Assembly (NCBI RefSeq): GCF_002865645.1
Contig: NW_020194684.1
Coordinates: 1,519,308 to 1,583,307 of the forward strand
DNA: 64,000 nucleotides
Source of the DNA: Hyaloscypha bicolor E
Lineage: Eukaryota > Ascomycota > Leotiomycetes > Helotiales > Hyaloscyphaceae
Direction: 5' to 3'
Shown: one piece after another, positions 34,001 through 46,916 of the stretch
Layout of the letters: the number at the start of each line of letters is the position of its first letter
Position numbering within the stretch: position 1 is the stretch's first letter
Notes under the pieces: generated by a model
Database searches by the model: none
What the model was told of the DNA's origin: nothing
What the model saw: only the letters and a program-made list of their open reading frames with translations
Position numbers and translations under genes: made by a program

Positions 34001-37000
34001 GTCTATAAATTCTAGTAATTTTCTTTATAACTAAAAACTATAGATTTTAATAAAGTCTATTATATTTCTTAAGAACTTTATAATCTAGATATTCTAATAG
34101 TATTTTTATAATTACTAATACTAGAGCTTTAAAATATAGGAAATTCTTCTTTTATTAGACTTTATATTTAATAGTTTTAATTAAAATAAATAAACTAATA
34201 TTTTTATATACTTTCTTTACTTCTTTCTAATTAAATATAATAGTACTTTTTTAATTAATTATTAATTCTCGAAATATAGCTAGTTTCTTTTTTTAAAGCT
34301 AGTTACTAATATTTAATTATTTAAAGTATTTCGAAATAAGTTATAAATCTCTTGAAATAGTTAATATTTTTAGTAAAAAGTAATCTTTATACTTTCTAAT
34401 ATATTTCTATAAATATTCTCTAGTTTTAGATTTTTTAAACTAGTTCAAATATCTATCTAAATTTTCTTTAGTTCTATTATTAATATCTACTAGTTAAATC
34501 TTCTTATTCTTTATTTTATATATTTCTATAACTAGAAATAAATTATAATTATTATTTTTTTCTTTATAAACTATAGCTATTTTCTTTAGTATCTTTTTTA
34601 TCTAATTTCTAGAATTTATAACTTTTCTATTTAGCTTTTTTCTAGCTAGATATAAAAAGTATCTTTTTATTTAATATTTTAATATTTTTTTTTAAGCTTT
34701 TATATATTCTAGAATTCTTTCTAGTTTTAAGTTTAATATTTTTTAGTTTCGGAAATATATTTCTTTATTATTAGAAAATACTATTCTATTTCTTTTTTAG
34801 AAATATTTTTATTTAATACTTTTTTTATTTCTTTTTCTATTAAATTCGGAACTACTTTTAATAATACTCTAATTAAAATATTTTTTATTTTAATTTCTTT
34901 AAAAATATTATTAAATTTCTAAATTTCTGAATTTAAAATAAAAAAATCTATAAGAAATTCTGGTATTTTTCTATTTTCTCTAATATTATTACTAGTTGTA
35001 ATACTAGACTTTATTTTTTCTCTTTATTTTTAGTTTTCTATTTTATATTATTTAATTCTTTAATTCTAGAAATTTAATATTTTTTAAAAATAGAATAATT
35101 ATTATAATATAAATATTTTAGTTATTTTTAGAATTAGTAAATCTTCTATTTTATAAACTATTACTTTTATATATAATTTTTATTTTTATTTTTACTAAAA
35201 ATAATTAACTAAATAAATTTTTAAAGCTTTTTTAATTAAGAAAAATATGTTTTTATATTCTATTTTATTTATAACTTTAGTTTTAAGCTTTATTATTTCT
35301 ATAAATTCAAATTTAGCTTTAATAGTAATAGATATTTAATAATCTATAATATTATATATTATTTTACTAATACTTTTAAAAATCTTTTCGGAAAGAATAT
35401 TAATTTCAGTTCTAGTATTAATTATTTCTTTATATTTAATACTTTTTTAAAGTTCTCGAAATATAAATTAGAGATATAAAAATTATATAATATATTTATA
35501 AACTAGTAATATTTAAATATTAATACTATTACTTTTAAATTAAATAATTCTATTAGTATTAGATATTTAAACTAATATTTCTAGTTCTTTAAATATTTTA
35601 TCTATTATATAAACTATAGCTACTAGTTCTATAGATTTTCTAATATATTCTATTATATTTAATATAATAGTATTTCTTATTTATAAAATAATAAAATAAA
35701 GAATATTATTTTTAATTTACTAATTCTGAAATATAATAGCTAAATCTAATATTTTTAAAGATATTAATAAATATTCTTATTTCTTTCTAAGTTTTCAGAA
35801 ATAAAATAGTTACTTTCTTTAATAGTTTTATTAGAATATTATTAATTTTAGAAGTTCTATATTTATTATAATTAAAAATATATTAGATTTTTAATTCGTT
35901 TTATTTATTTCTAGAACTATTAATATCTATATTTTTAACTAGATTATTTCTTTATCTATTACTTTTTAAAATAGTATTCTTCTAGCTTTTTATATAAAAT
36001 AGCTTTTCTTTTATTTTAGTTTATTTCAGAAAACCTCTTTAGCTATTTCTATTTCTTTTCTCTTTTTCTTTAATAAGAAATCTATTATAGTATTAATAGA
36101 AATACTATTTATAGCTAAATCTTAATATTATTTATTAATTCTAGAACTTGAAATATTAGTAATTCTAATATAATTTTCTTTAAAATAAAATAGTTATTTA
36201 GATTCTCTAAATATAACTTATTTATTTCTATATATAGATTCCGGTTAGCTAGCTTTCTTTTCTTTTTCTTATCTAGTAAATTAGATATTCTCTATTAATT
36301 TCTAGATATTTTTAGGTTAAATATTCAAGTTATAATTAAATTCTTCTTTTTAAACTTAGAAAATAATTTAGTTAAACTACCGGTATTTACTAGTAAAGAA
36401 AAAGAAAATATTTTCTTATTTAGGTTTAAAGAGCCTTTTATATTATTTTCTATTAAATTAATAAATATATTTTCGATTTATAAGTTCTTTTATTAGTAAA
36501 TAATAGAATTAAAAAATATAGATATATTCTAAATTAATATTATTATTCTTATTTCTATTATAATATTTATAGCAAATTTATTCTTTTAGTTCTAGATTTA
36601 TACTATAAGCTATATTAACTTAAATAATATTTTCTAATTATATTTAAAACTAACTTTTTCTAGAATATAATTATTTAGATTCTCTATCTATTTCAGTTTA
36701 ATTACTATAGCTACTATAGTATTCTCTATATCTTTTATTATAAATTCTAGTATATTTTTTCTAAAAACCCGAATTATATTTATTAGACTATTAATACTAT
36801 TATACTAGCTATATCTGCTATAGTTAATTAGATTATATAAATAGACTATATATATTCTCTTAAATTATAATAATAGCTATATTAAGTTATTTCTATAGAT
36901 TCTTTTAAATTATAGTAGTAATAAATAGTTTTTCTAGACTTTTTATTAGTTAGTTAATATTATCTTCTTTAGATTTACTATTTTTAGTAAATTTTATATA

Positions 37001-38778
37001 ATTAGTTATAAACTAGATTCTTTTCTTATTTATATCTATAATAGCTTCAAGAAATATAATAGAAGAAACTAGTAAAGAATAATTATTTTCTAGTTTAGAA
37101 ACTATATTATAAATTATTATATTCAAATATTTTTATCTAAATCTAAATATATCTAAATTATTAGTAATATTAAAATAGTATTTCTTCTCTTTATATTAAT
37201 AAAATATTATTATCTTTTTATATATTTTATTATATTTATAAATTTAAAGTTTATATTTTTAAAAATATAATCTCTTACTAGAATAAATAATTCTCTTATA
37301 AATTTCCGGTATTAAATAATTTTATTTATCTTTTTCCTCTTTAGTAACTTTTTTAATATTTTATTAAATATATTAATATAGAACTTAAAAGAATTCCCTT
37401 TATTCTAAATTTATATAATAATCTAATTAAAAAAGTTATAGCTAATTTTAAGTATTTCCTAGTTATATTCTCGGAATTCCTTTAATAAAGCCTTAAAGAA
37501 CTTAGTTTTCTAGTAATTTTCTAGATTATTAATATAGTATTTTAATATAGCTTTAATCTAATTCTTATAAATAAGCGAAATATAATAGATAATTCTTTCT
37601 CTTTTAGTATTATTAGAAATATAATAATTCTTATATATATTTATATACTATTTTAAGAATACCGAGATATTACTTTCTTAAAACTATAATATTTTAAAAG
37701 CTTCTATAAGTAGCAGATTCAAATCCGGTATTAGTATATATTTGTTTTTAGCTATATTAATCTTAATAATTTCTTCTATAGCTAATTATAAAGTTTCTAT
37801 ATCTGAGATTTCTATTAATAATATTCTTAAAGAATTAATTTCCTATTTAAATATATCTTTTAATTTAGAAACCAGAATTAGAGAAAAACTAGTTAATAAT
37901 AATAAATATAGTTAGAATTCGAGTTTTAATATTAGTAATAACGAAATAATAACTTTTCTAGTCTTATTTCTATTATTTATATTCTTTTTTCTATTTCTTT
38001 AACTTAATATTTATAGTATTTTTCTTTAGTTTTACTAAATTAAATATATCTAATAATACTATTAAAAATAATAATAAAAATAATAATAAAAATAATAAAA
38101 ATAATTTTACTAATTTTCTGGATTTTTCTGAATTCTCTTTTTTTTCTTTATTTAGTATCTTTTTCTTTTTCTAAAAGCTTCTCTAATTTATCTATATAAT
38201 TTCTTATTTCCGATTTCTTTTTAATTCTTATTTCTAATTCTAGTTTATTATTCTATTTGAATTTAAGGATATTTCCTCTTTTAGATATCTTTTCCGAATT
38301 TAGAAATAAGCTTTTTTACTAAAATTAATACTACCTCTATTTCTGTTTTTATTATAATTAAAAGTAATATATAAATTAATAGTATAATTTTATTTCCAAA
38401 TACTAAAGTCTATTTCTAATTAAGATCTAATTTATATTATTTTAGTATAATTTTTTCTATTCTATTTCTTTTATTTCTTTTTCTTTTATAGTTAGCCTCT
38501 ATTTCTATTACTTCTATATATTATACTAGTAACTATATCTTATAGCTAACCTATATTTAAATTACTAGATATATCGGAAATTATTATAAGATACTAAAAT
38601 TAATACTTATATATTCTTAATATTTTAGCTTTAAGTTTAAGATAATATAATAGCTCTTTCTTCTTCTAACTTACTAAGCTAATAATTCGCTTTATAGATA
38701 TCTCTCAGAACTTTATAAAAGTATTACCTTAACTATAAAGTTTCTATCTTTTCTATATTACTTATTATAAAATATATA

Positions 38779-39077
38779 AGAAAGAAACTATAATAAAATA
38801 AAAACCTATATAAAGTATACTAGAGTATAAAACGTAACTTAATAGTAAAATAATAATTAAAAGTATAAATAGTAAAATATAAATAGTATATAGTATATAA
38901 AAGTTTAATTAATTAAATACTTATAAAGAATTAATTTTTAAGTTTATAGAAAAACTAGCTTTTTTATATAATTTCCACAAGTTATATATAAAAGGCTATA
39001 GCCTTTACTATATAACCTAAACCTTAAAACTATTAAAATAATATAATTTTTAATAAATATAGCCTGCTATACTATAA
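38779..39077 (-). repeat. LTR copy (5' LTR)
   Basis: Second direct copy of the 300-bp LTR, ending GCCTGCTATACTATA. It sits upstream of the minus-strand element. Confidence 0.75.
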
Positions 39078-39179
39078 TATCTAGAAAGTAACGGAATATA
39101 GGTAATAGAATATAGGTAATAGGATATAGGTAACTATATTAGTTAATTATATTAGCTAATAAGATTAAAAACTGAATTA

Positions 39180-39905
39180 TAATATTTAATATTTAAAAAC
39201 TTTAATATTTTATATATTATAATAGTATTTAGATTAATTTTATATCTTTATTTTATTATTATTTTCTTGAAATTATTAATTTTTATAAATATAAAATAAT
39301 TGAATTAAATAAATCTAATAAAGAAATTATTTATTATAATAAGTTCTACTATTATATATTCTATAAGCTTATATTTAGTTTAAAGTATAGTAATTTATAA
39401 AAAGAATAGATTTATAAAAAGAAAAGTAATTTATAAAATAGATAAATAAAAGTTATTATATTTAAAATAAATTTAGAAAATGAAATTTAAGAAATAAAAT
39501 ATCGAGATTTTAGAAAAACTTAATAGTTCTAAAGCTTAAAAGCCTCAGATATTTAGGTAATTATAAAGAAAGTAATTTTTTATAAAAAAGATAGTTTTAT
39601 AAAATAGTTAGATAATTAAATAGCTAATTATTTAATAATTAATAAAAATTAGTATTTTTTTCTTTTTATAAAACTAAATTATAAATAAAAGTAATTATTA
39701 TTTCTCTTTTTTAATATAGCTTAGTTAGGCTTTAATAAAATTAAGTATTTTTTTCTTTTTTATAGAGCCGAATTATAAGTAAAAATAATTAATAGTTATT
39801 TCTTTTTTAATATAAAATAATAGTTTTATTTCTAAGAAATTAAATTTTAAATAAATATAGCTTAATTCTTTTTTCTAATTTAATTTAAATCCGGAAACTA
39901 ATTAA
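39180..39905. repeat. Dispersed repeat family, copy 1
   Basis: The segment shares blocks with 45,590-46,608 and 53,548-53,720, for example TATAGAACTGAATTATA..AAAAGTAATTA and CGGAAACTAATTAA. It has internal repeats of GTAATTTATAAAA. The family is unidentified; the gypsy element at 46,609 is inserted in another copy. Confidence 0.5.
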
Positions 39906-42900
39906 ACTTATAATAACTACTTTAAGTTCTATAATTATAATAATTATATTTTAAAGTTATATTTTATATATAAGAAGTCTAAATATTATTTATAAAAATA
40001 TATATTAGAGAAATAAAAAAACAAAGAAAACTCGATTTAGAAATAGAAATATTTATTAGTTTAGATTTTGAAATACTTATAACTTTAATAAATATTTTAG
40101 TAATACTTATATATAATATATTATTAAAGCTAAAAGTAAAAATAATAATAAAAATAATAAAAACAAATTAGTAAATAATATTTTTAAAGTTTTATTAGTA
40201 AAAATAAATAAAAAAGAGAAATATTATTTAGATTTCTATTTTAATTAAAAGCTTTTTAGCTATTTCTATTATTCCCATTTTATTAATAACTATAGCTAAT
40301 TTCTTTATAAATAATCTTATTTCTCTTTTTTTTTATACTAGATAATAGGCAAAAACTATATATTAGAGTTTATTAAACCTTTAATAAAAGATATCTAAAC
40401 TTTTATAATTAATAATATATTAAAATATAATACTTATTATTTTTATAAAGTTATAATTAATATTAGAGTCTTTAGATACTTAATTATTAGTTCTAACTAA
40501 TTTCAAGCTTTCTAATAAACTAATAATAGTATTAAACTTAATAAAATTACTAAAGATTAAATTAATATCTAGTTTAGTATTAAATCTATATTTTTTATTA
40601 AATTTATAATAATAAATATACTAATTAAATAAATATAATTCTATATTATATTTTTAAAAACTTTATTTCTATTTAGTTTAGCTAATATAAATAAACTAGA
40701 GATTTACTTTAATAATCTTATTAATTATCTTATTACTTTTACTAGAAAATATATATCTATAATATAATATTTCAGATATTTTTTTTTACTTTAAAATATT
40801 ATATTATAAAGCTTTATTTCCGAATTATTTATTTATAACCTTTATTTTTTTATAAAAATTAAATTATAATATTTATATTATTATTTTAGTTATTTATTTA
40901 TTAATAAATTTCAAAATATACTAAAATAAATAGGCTATAATATTAATATATAAGCTTTTAAATATCTTATAAAATATTATAAATAATACTAGAAATATAA
41001 CTAATTATCTAAATAATTTAAATTTAATTTAAAAAATAATATTAGCTTTAATTATTTTATTAATAATAATATTTTATATATTTTTAATAAGTTTATATTT
41101 TATATTATTAATAAAAGCATTTAATATTAAATCGACTAATAATTTTAGAATATTAGTATAATATATATTTAGAATATATTTAAATAGTATTAAATTAATA
41201 ACTATTTAAGTTTTTCTAATTAGATTATAATAGATACTAGAAAATAGTTTACTAGTAAAAAGTTTATTTAATTTATAAATATTATAAAAACTAAAGTCAA
41301 AATTATTTCTATAAAAACTTATAACTTTATTAGAATTATAGAATATTACTATAGTTTAATTTAATATAATTATCTTATTATTATAACTGAAATTAATAGA
41401 ATTAATAAGAATACTATATTTCAAGTAGTTTTTAAAGCTATTAATAATTCTATAAAACCTAATAGTATTATTTTAACTTTTTAGTTTATAATACTTTACT
41501 TTAAATAACTAAATATAATATTTTATTATTTATTATATTATAGTAATTAATAGTATTTAAGAAAATAATAATAGAAATTTAGAAGTTTTAAACTAGATAT
41601 TAAATTATAAATACTTTAAATTCCTGAAATAATTCTAATATTACTAATATTTATAAACTATTTCTAAATTCAAATATTTTTATTTAATATAAAAGAAATA
41701 CTAGTTAATCTAATAATTAAAATAAATTATATAAACTAGTAGCTATTAATAAAAAGAACTATATACTAGCTTAATTATATAGTAATATTATTTTCTATTT
41801 AATTTTTATAAAGCTCTTTTATATAGGAAATATTAAAGTTATTATTAATAGCTTTAAATTTAAATCTATTTCTAAATTTTATAATAAAGCTAAAAGTAAA
41901 ATAAATATAATTTCTTTTATTATTCTTATTATTTTACTAAAATATAATAGAGAACGCTTTTATAAGAACTCAGATATTATAATATTTTTATAGAATAATA
42001 AATTAAAGTTATTAGTTTTTTAGAAAAGAATATATTTAAAGTTATTTCTAGATTTTAGATATTAAAGAAAATATATATCTTTAACTTCTGGTTTATTAAT
42101 AAGATTAAAAATAAAAATATAAAAAGAAAGTTTAAGAAATCGAAACTAGTTATTTAAATTTATAATAATAATAAGAAATATATAATATTAATATAATTAT
42201 TTATTATTTAATATATTAATTAAAGAATTATTTTTAATATTATTATTATAATAATAAATATTATAAATTTATATTTATATAATATTTTATAAGTTTATAT
42301 TTAATTAATAACTTTATTTAATTATAATTTCTATATTAATTTATTTTATAAACTTATTAGAAAGCTAAATCTAAAAAAATAATTCTATTTTAAAGATTAT
42401 AAAACTACTATATAATATATCGGAAGCCAGAAATTACTAGTTTAAAACTTATTATTTCTACTATATTAATAAGCTTTCTATAAAATAATTAATTTATAAC
42501 TTTTACTTTCTTTATAGTAAATAACTTTTCGGAATTATTAGCCTTTAAACTAATAATACCTTATTTATTAAAACTAATAATTTTATAAAAATAAAGTAAT
42601 TAAAGTTTTATAAAGCTAAATTCTTAGCTAAAGAATATAAATTCTTTATTTTTAACTATAATCTCAAGTTTAATAGAAATATTATTTATATAAATATTAC
42701 TAGAATTATTTTTATATAGAAATACTAGTATAAAAACTTTTGAACTATTTCTATAAAAAATACTATTATTATAAATAGTAAAGATACTATTTATTAAAAT
42801 CTCTTTATTAAGAACTAATATATTATCTAATATACTAAAGAAATATATATTATATTAATCTATTAACTAGAAACTTTATATAATCTATTAATTATTATTT

Positions 42901-44029
42901 AAGCTATTAAACTTTTAGAAACTAATATAAAGGCATTTAATAAATGTATTTAATAATAAATTAAGAATATTACTAGAGAACTGAGATTTATAAAGCTAGT
43001 AAAAGAATTCTTATATTTAATTATTTTTATAAATACTTTATTTATAAATAATAGAGATCTTTTTTTAAAAAATTAGATATATTCTAATTCTAGTAAATAA
43101 AACTAGATATATTAATATTATTTACTAGTTCTTTACTAAATATAAGAGAGTTACTAAAAGTATTCTAGTTTCGAAACTTTATAATATAATTTATAGTTTT
43201 AATATAAGTACTTTAATTAAATCTATAATTAATAAAGTACTAGAAATAGAACTATTACTAGTTATTTATATAGATTCGAAGTTATTATATAAATACTTTA
43301 TTAAATTAGATACTACTTAAAATAAATATCTAATAATTAATATAATATATCTTTACTAAATATATAAATAATAAGAGATTATAGAATCAAGTAAATTAAA
43401 AAAGAATTAAATCTTATTAACTCTATAATAAAATTAAAGCTATTAAATACTTTTAAGTACTTTATTAATATAAATATAATATAATTAGATATAGAGAAAT
43501 AGATTAAATATAAATAGAATAAGATATAGATATATAAAATAGAAGAATATTATAAGAAAAAAAGTTATATATAAAAGGCTATAGCTTTTAGTATATAACT
43601 AAAACCTTAAAAAGTAATATAGATATATAAAGTATTTAGGAAATCTAGTACTAGACCAGATTAAAGAATTTATATATAATTAGAGAAAAGTATTATTTTC
43701 TGTTTTTTATATTTTTTAGAGAGTTTCTAATATTAGTATAGCTATTTCTTTAGGAGTTATATATATAGTTATAGGATACGGGATACAGGATATAGGTAAT
43801 AGAATATAGGTAATAGAATATAGGATATAGGATATAGTTATATAATCTCGCGTCCCATTAGTAACTCGACTAGTAGACTAGACCCCTTTAGGCTTAGCAG
43901 ATTTAGGGATCGTATATTAATACCACGATACTGCAATCCCTACTTCTAAATAATAATAACTTCACTAACCTTATGTAATTAGTATTCCACGACTACATAA
44001 CGGTACTACATGTTCCTGGTGAACCGACA
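39906..44029 (+). mobile_element. Copia (Ty1-type) retrotransposon relic
   Basis: On +, the C-terminal half of a copia polyprotein can be read through RIP stops: a reverse transcriptase tail at about 42,330-42,900, then IIFINTLFINNRDL (family FTDASFANNxDLSSQ) near 43,020-43,060, and the RNase H block VIYIDSKLLY..FIKLDTT near 43,260-43,320 followed by YLIINIIYL. The 3' LTR at 43,701-44,029 follows. The 5' LTR was not found, so the left border is uncertain and the copy may be truncated. Confidence 0.68.
43701..44029 (+). repeat. Copia 3' LTR
   Basis: It begins TGTTTTTTATATTTTTTAGAG and ends GGTGAACCGACA (TG...CA). The left half is RIPped; the right half (43,850-44,029) is nearly unmutated. RIPped reverse-oriented copies start at 21,625, 25,548 and 53,731, where TGTCGGTTCACCAG has become TATTAGTTTACTAG by transitions only. 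A short GGATATAGGTAATAGAATA-type minisatellite lies at 43,774-43,836. Confidence 0.75.
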
Positions 44030-44128
44030 GTTGTTATTATTCAGAAGTAAGAATCGCAATATTATAGTATTAATATGCGATCCCTAAATCCGCTAAGCCT
44101 AATAGGGACTAGTCTACCAGTCGAGTCA
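43861..44128. repeat. Inverted repeat, ~100-bp arms, 67-bp loop
   Basis: 43,861-43,961 and 44,029-44,128 are reverse complements over about 100 bp with few mismatches, mostly C/T or G/A. It is the junction of two copia LTRs in opposite orientation; similarity continues beyond the arms on both sides. Confidence 0.8.
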
Positions 44129-44450
44129 CGCCTATAATACGAGCTCACATAACTAGTTACATAACCAGGAAATTCGCAGTGCAGCTATTCCGATACTAGA
44201 ACCTCTCTAAAAACGCCAAAAACAGTACTTCCCTCCCATCGCATACTAATTTCCTAATTGGGCCTAGTCCCAAACCTCCCAAACGCTCAGTATCCCTCCT
44301 ATCCAATATTCCCATTCAATATTCCCATTTCCTACTAGTATATCTATTTCCCACTAGTATATCTATTTCCAGTATATCTATTTCTTCCATTTCCAGTATA
44401 CTTGTTCCTCTTATTTAGTATACCCTATTCCTATCCAATATACCCATTTC
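44030..44450 (-). mobile_element. Less mutated inverted copy of the copia end
   Basis: From 44,030 the sequence matches the reverse complement of the LTR from about 70 bp inside its start, then passes through GATACTAGAACCTCTCTAAAAACGCC (RIPped form ATATTAGAAACTCTCTAAAAAA) into the element's interior. It lacks most RIP changes and gives the best view of the ancestral sequence. Confidence 0.65.
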
Positions 44451-45280
44451 TCGCTCAACCCACTTCTGTTTACTATAAAGCTTGGAATTCGAATCTAACA
44501 GAGGTATAGATAAGTGTAACACTTCTATTAGTTCGTTAAAAGGTATAGAATTATCCGAAACCGGTAGTAGGAATCAAAGAAAGTAAAGAGAGAGTATAAG
44601 CTAGATAGCTACTAGTAAAAGGGATTAATTAAGGTGAAACGAGAGTAGTAGTTAAAAGAGATAAAATAAGAATAGTAGTTAAAAGAGATAAAATAAAGGT
44701 ATTAAAGGTAAGAGTGTTTTCTATTAATAGTTCGTTAGTTTCTAAGGTAAAGGTGTCTTTTATTAATAGTTCGGTAGTATTTATAAAGGAAATAGCCAAT
44801 TTATTAGTTTTTAAAGAGTTATTAGTATCTACCGGTTTATTAGTTTCTAATAGAATAGCTAGTTCATTAGTTTCTACTAGTTTATTAGTTTCTACTAGTT
44901 TGTTAGTTTCTAATAGAAAAGCTTCAAAAGTAAAGAAATCGGTTTTCGGAAATTTATTAGTACTAGTATTTACTAGAAGAGTTAATTTATTAGTATCTAT
45001 TAGTAAAGCTTTAATTAGAAAAGCTTCTGTAATTAGAAGAGCTCGGATTAAAAGAGCTTTATAGTCTTTATAAAAGCGCTTTATTTCAGTTATATATTAA
45101 AAATAAGTATTAGTAAATAATTAGTTAGATAGTTAAAGATATTGCTTTCTTTTTAAGAATATAAAACTCGAAGTAATAAAGCTTTTCTAAAGATTTATTC
45201 TAGCTTTATTAATATTAGCTATACTTCAGATATATTATTCTTTCTTCTAAATAAAATTAATTAAAGATTAGATAATATAG
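44451..45280. other. Low-complexity segment with TTAGTTTCTA repeats
   Basis: Contains repeats of TTTATTAGTTTCTACTAG at about 44,840-44,925, which keep a frame open at 44,714-45,064 (GTG start, composed of SLLVSTSLLVS-like repeats). No ATG-led gene or known family is seen. Short TATATCTATTTCC repeats occur just before it at 44,339-44,382. Confidence 0.5.
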
Positions 45281-45579
45281 GAAAGAAACTATAATAAGAC
45301 AAAAACCTATATAAAGTATACTAGAGTATAAAACATAACTTAATAGTAAAATAATAAATTAAAAGTATAAATAGTAAAGTATAAATAATATATAATATAT
45401 AAAAGCTCAATTAATTAAATACTTATAAGGGATTATTCTCTATATCTATAGAAAAACCAGCTTTTTTATATAATTTCTATAAGTTATATATAAAAGGCTA
45501 TAGTCTTTACTATATAATCTAAACCTTAAAACTACTAAAATAATATGATTTTTAATGAGTATAGCCTGCTATACTATAA
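45281..45579 (-). repeat. Solo LTR of the 12.7-kb gypsy family
   Basis: A full-length match to the LTRs at 26,409 and 38,779, without adjoining interior sequence. It probably arose by LTR-LTR recombination, or is the end of a truncated copy. Confidence 0.7.
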
Positions 45580-45589
45580 TAATTAAAAG

Positions 45590-45912
45590 GTTCTTATAAT
45601 TTTAATATATATAAATACCTTTATATTAAAAAACTATTTATAAATATAATAATTTTATCTAATCTAAATAATTAAAAATTATTTAATTAAAGTTCTTAAA
45701 ATTATATTTAAATAAGTTCTAGAAATTATTATTAACTATTTTATAAATAATAGCTTGAAATAGCTTAGTATTTAAGTATTCGAATAAATTGTTTTTAGTA
45801 GAGATAGCTATATTAATTCTATATCTCTATTTAATTTATATTTTCTATTATTCTATTTATAAAAGAGAATTATTTATAGTATTTTAAATCTTAAACTAAA
45901 TCTATTAGATTC

Positions 45913-45943
<31 letters not shown>

Positions 45944-46608
45944 GATTAAAGTAAAGAGAACTTAAAAGTAAAATAATTTATAGAATTCGAGGTATTTAAA
46001 AGAGAAATAAGAAAAGGTATTTATAGGCTTCTAAAGTAAAGAATTATTATTTCTAGATAGAGAAGTTTAGTAGTTTATAAAAGTTCATAAATATTTCATT
46101 TATAACAAGAAATTTAAAAGTAAAATATTATAATTCTAAAAAAGAGTAAGAGTTCTAAAAGAGATTCTAAAGCTTTAAAGCTTAAAAGATTTAACTTAAA
46201 AATAAAGCTAAAGTATTTTAAAAGTATTTTAGAGAGTAGTATTTCAGAAAATAAAACTTTAGAAAATAAAGTTCTAAAGAATAAAATAGTATTTAATAGA
46301 TTTTTAAAGATAAAAGATTATTAATTCCGAATAGAGAATTATTCTAGTAATTTATAGAAGATATAAAAGAGTAATTAAAAGTTATTCTAGTAGTTTATAA
46401 AATATTTAATAAAAGAGCGATTTTAATAAGTTATTCTAATAGTTTATAAAAGATATTTAGTCTTATAAAAGAACGAGATTTAATATAAGAGTTAGTTAAA
46501 TAGCTAAGTATTTAATAATAATTAGTAAAAAGTAGTATCTTTCTTCTTTATAAAACTGAATTATAAATAAAAGTAATTATTATTTCTTTCTTTTAATATA
46601 ATATAATT
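45590..46608. repeat. Dispersed repeat family, copy 2 (left part)
   Basis: Related to 39,180-39,905, interrupted at 46,608 by the gypsy element and resuming at 53,548. Includes an (AT)n run at about 45,919-45,943 and several TAGTTTATAAAAG repeats. Confidence 0.5.
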
Positions 46609-46916
46609 ATAAGATATATAATAGTAGAATAATATATAAATAGTTAAAATAAAATAAGCTAAAGAATAATACTTATAAATATAACTGGTTTTTAAAAGTT
46701 AATTTTAATAAAAGATTAATTAATACCCTTTTCTAAAGCTAGAAATTTTTCTTTATATATTTTCTAGTACTTAATTAAGTATATAAAGTTCTTTATTTAA
46801 TTAGAAAATGCAATTTCATATAATTTATATAATTCCGATATAAGTTTTATTTAATATAGATAATTAAATCTATAATATCTAATATCTATTTATATACTAT
46901 TATATATATCTATTAT
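46609..46916 (-). repeat. 3' LTR of the 6.9-kb gypsy element
   Basis: Direct copy of 53,241-53,547. Confidence 0.8.

Larger units (their letters stand above)
26409..39077 (-). mobile_element. Gypsy-type LTR retrotransposon, about 12.7 kb, RIPped
   Basis: Two direct repeats of about 300 bp bound the region (26,409-26,708 and 38,779-39,077). On minus, a readable reverse transcriptase lies at about 34,000-33,420: after a primer-binding-like part, LFINNIRVK at about 33,710-33,682 stands where gypsy elements have FIDDIPVKG, followed by FIFEYFxNLDIILDRIK and KSQFYYNSIV. Both active-site Asp are now Asn. Stops at former Gln codons are frequent. The element is long for the group and may contain nested insertions; gag and integrase were not positively read. 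Confidence 0.65.

Noticed and set aside
44714..45064. 116-codon + frame
   Set aside because: It starts at GTG and consists of short TTAGTTTCTA-derived repeats; low-complexity DNA, not a supported gene.
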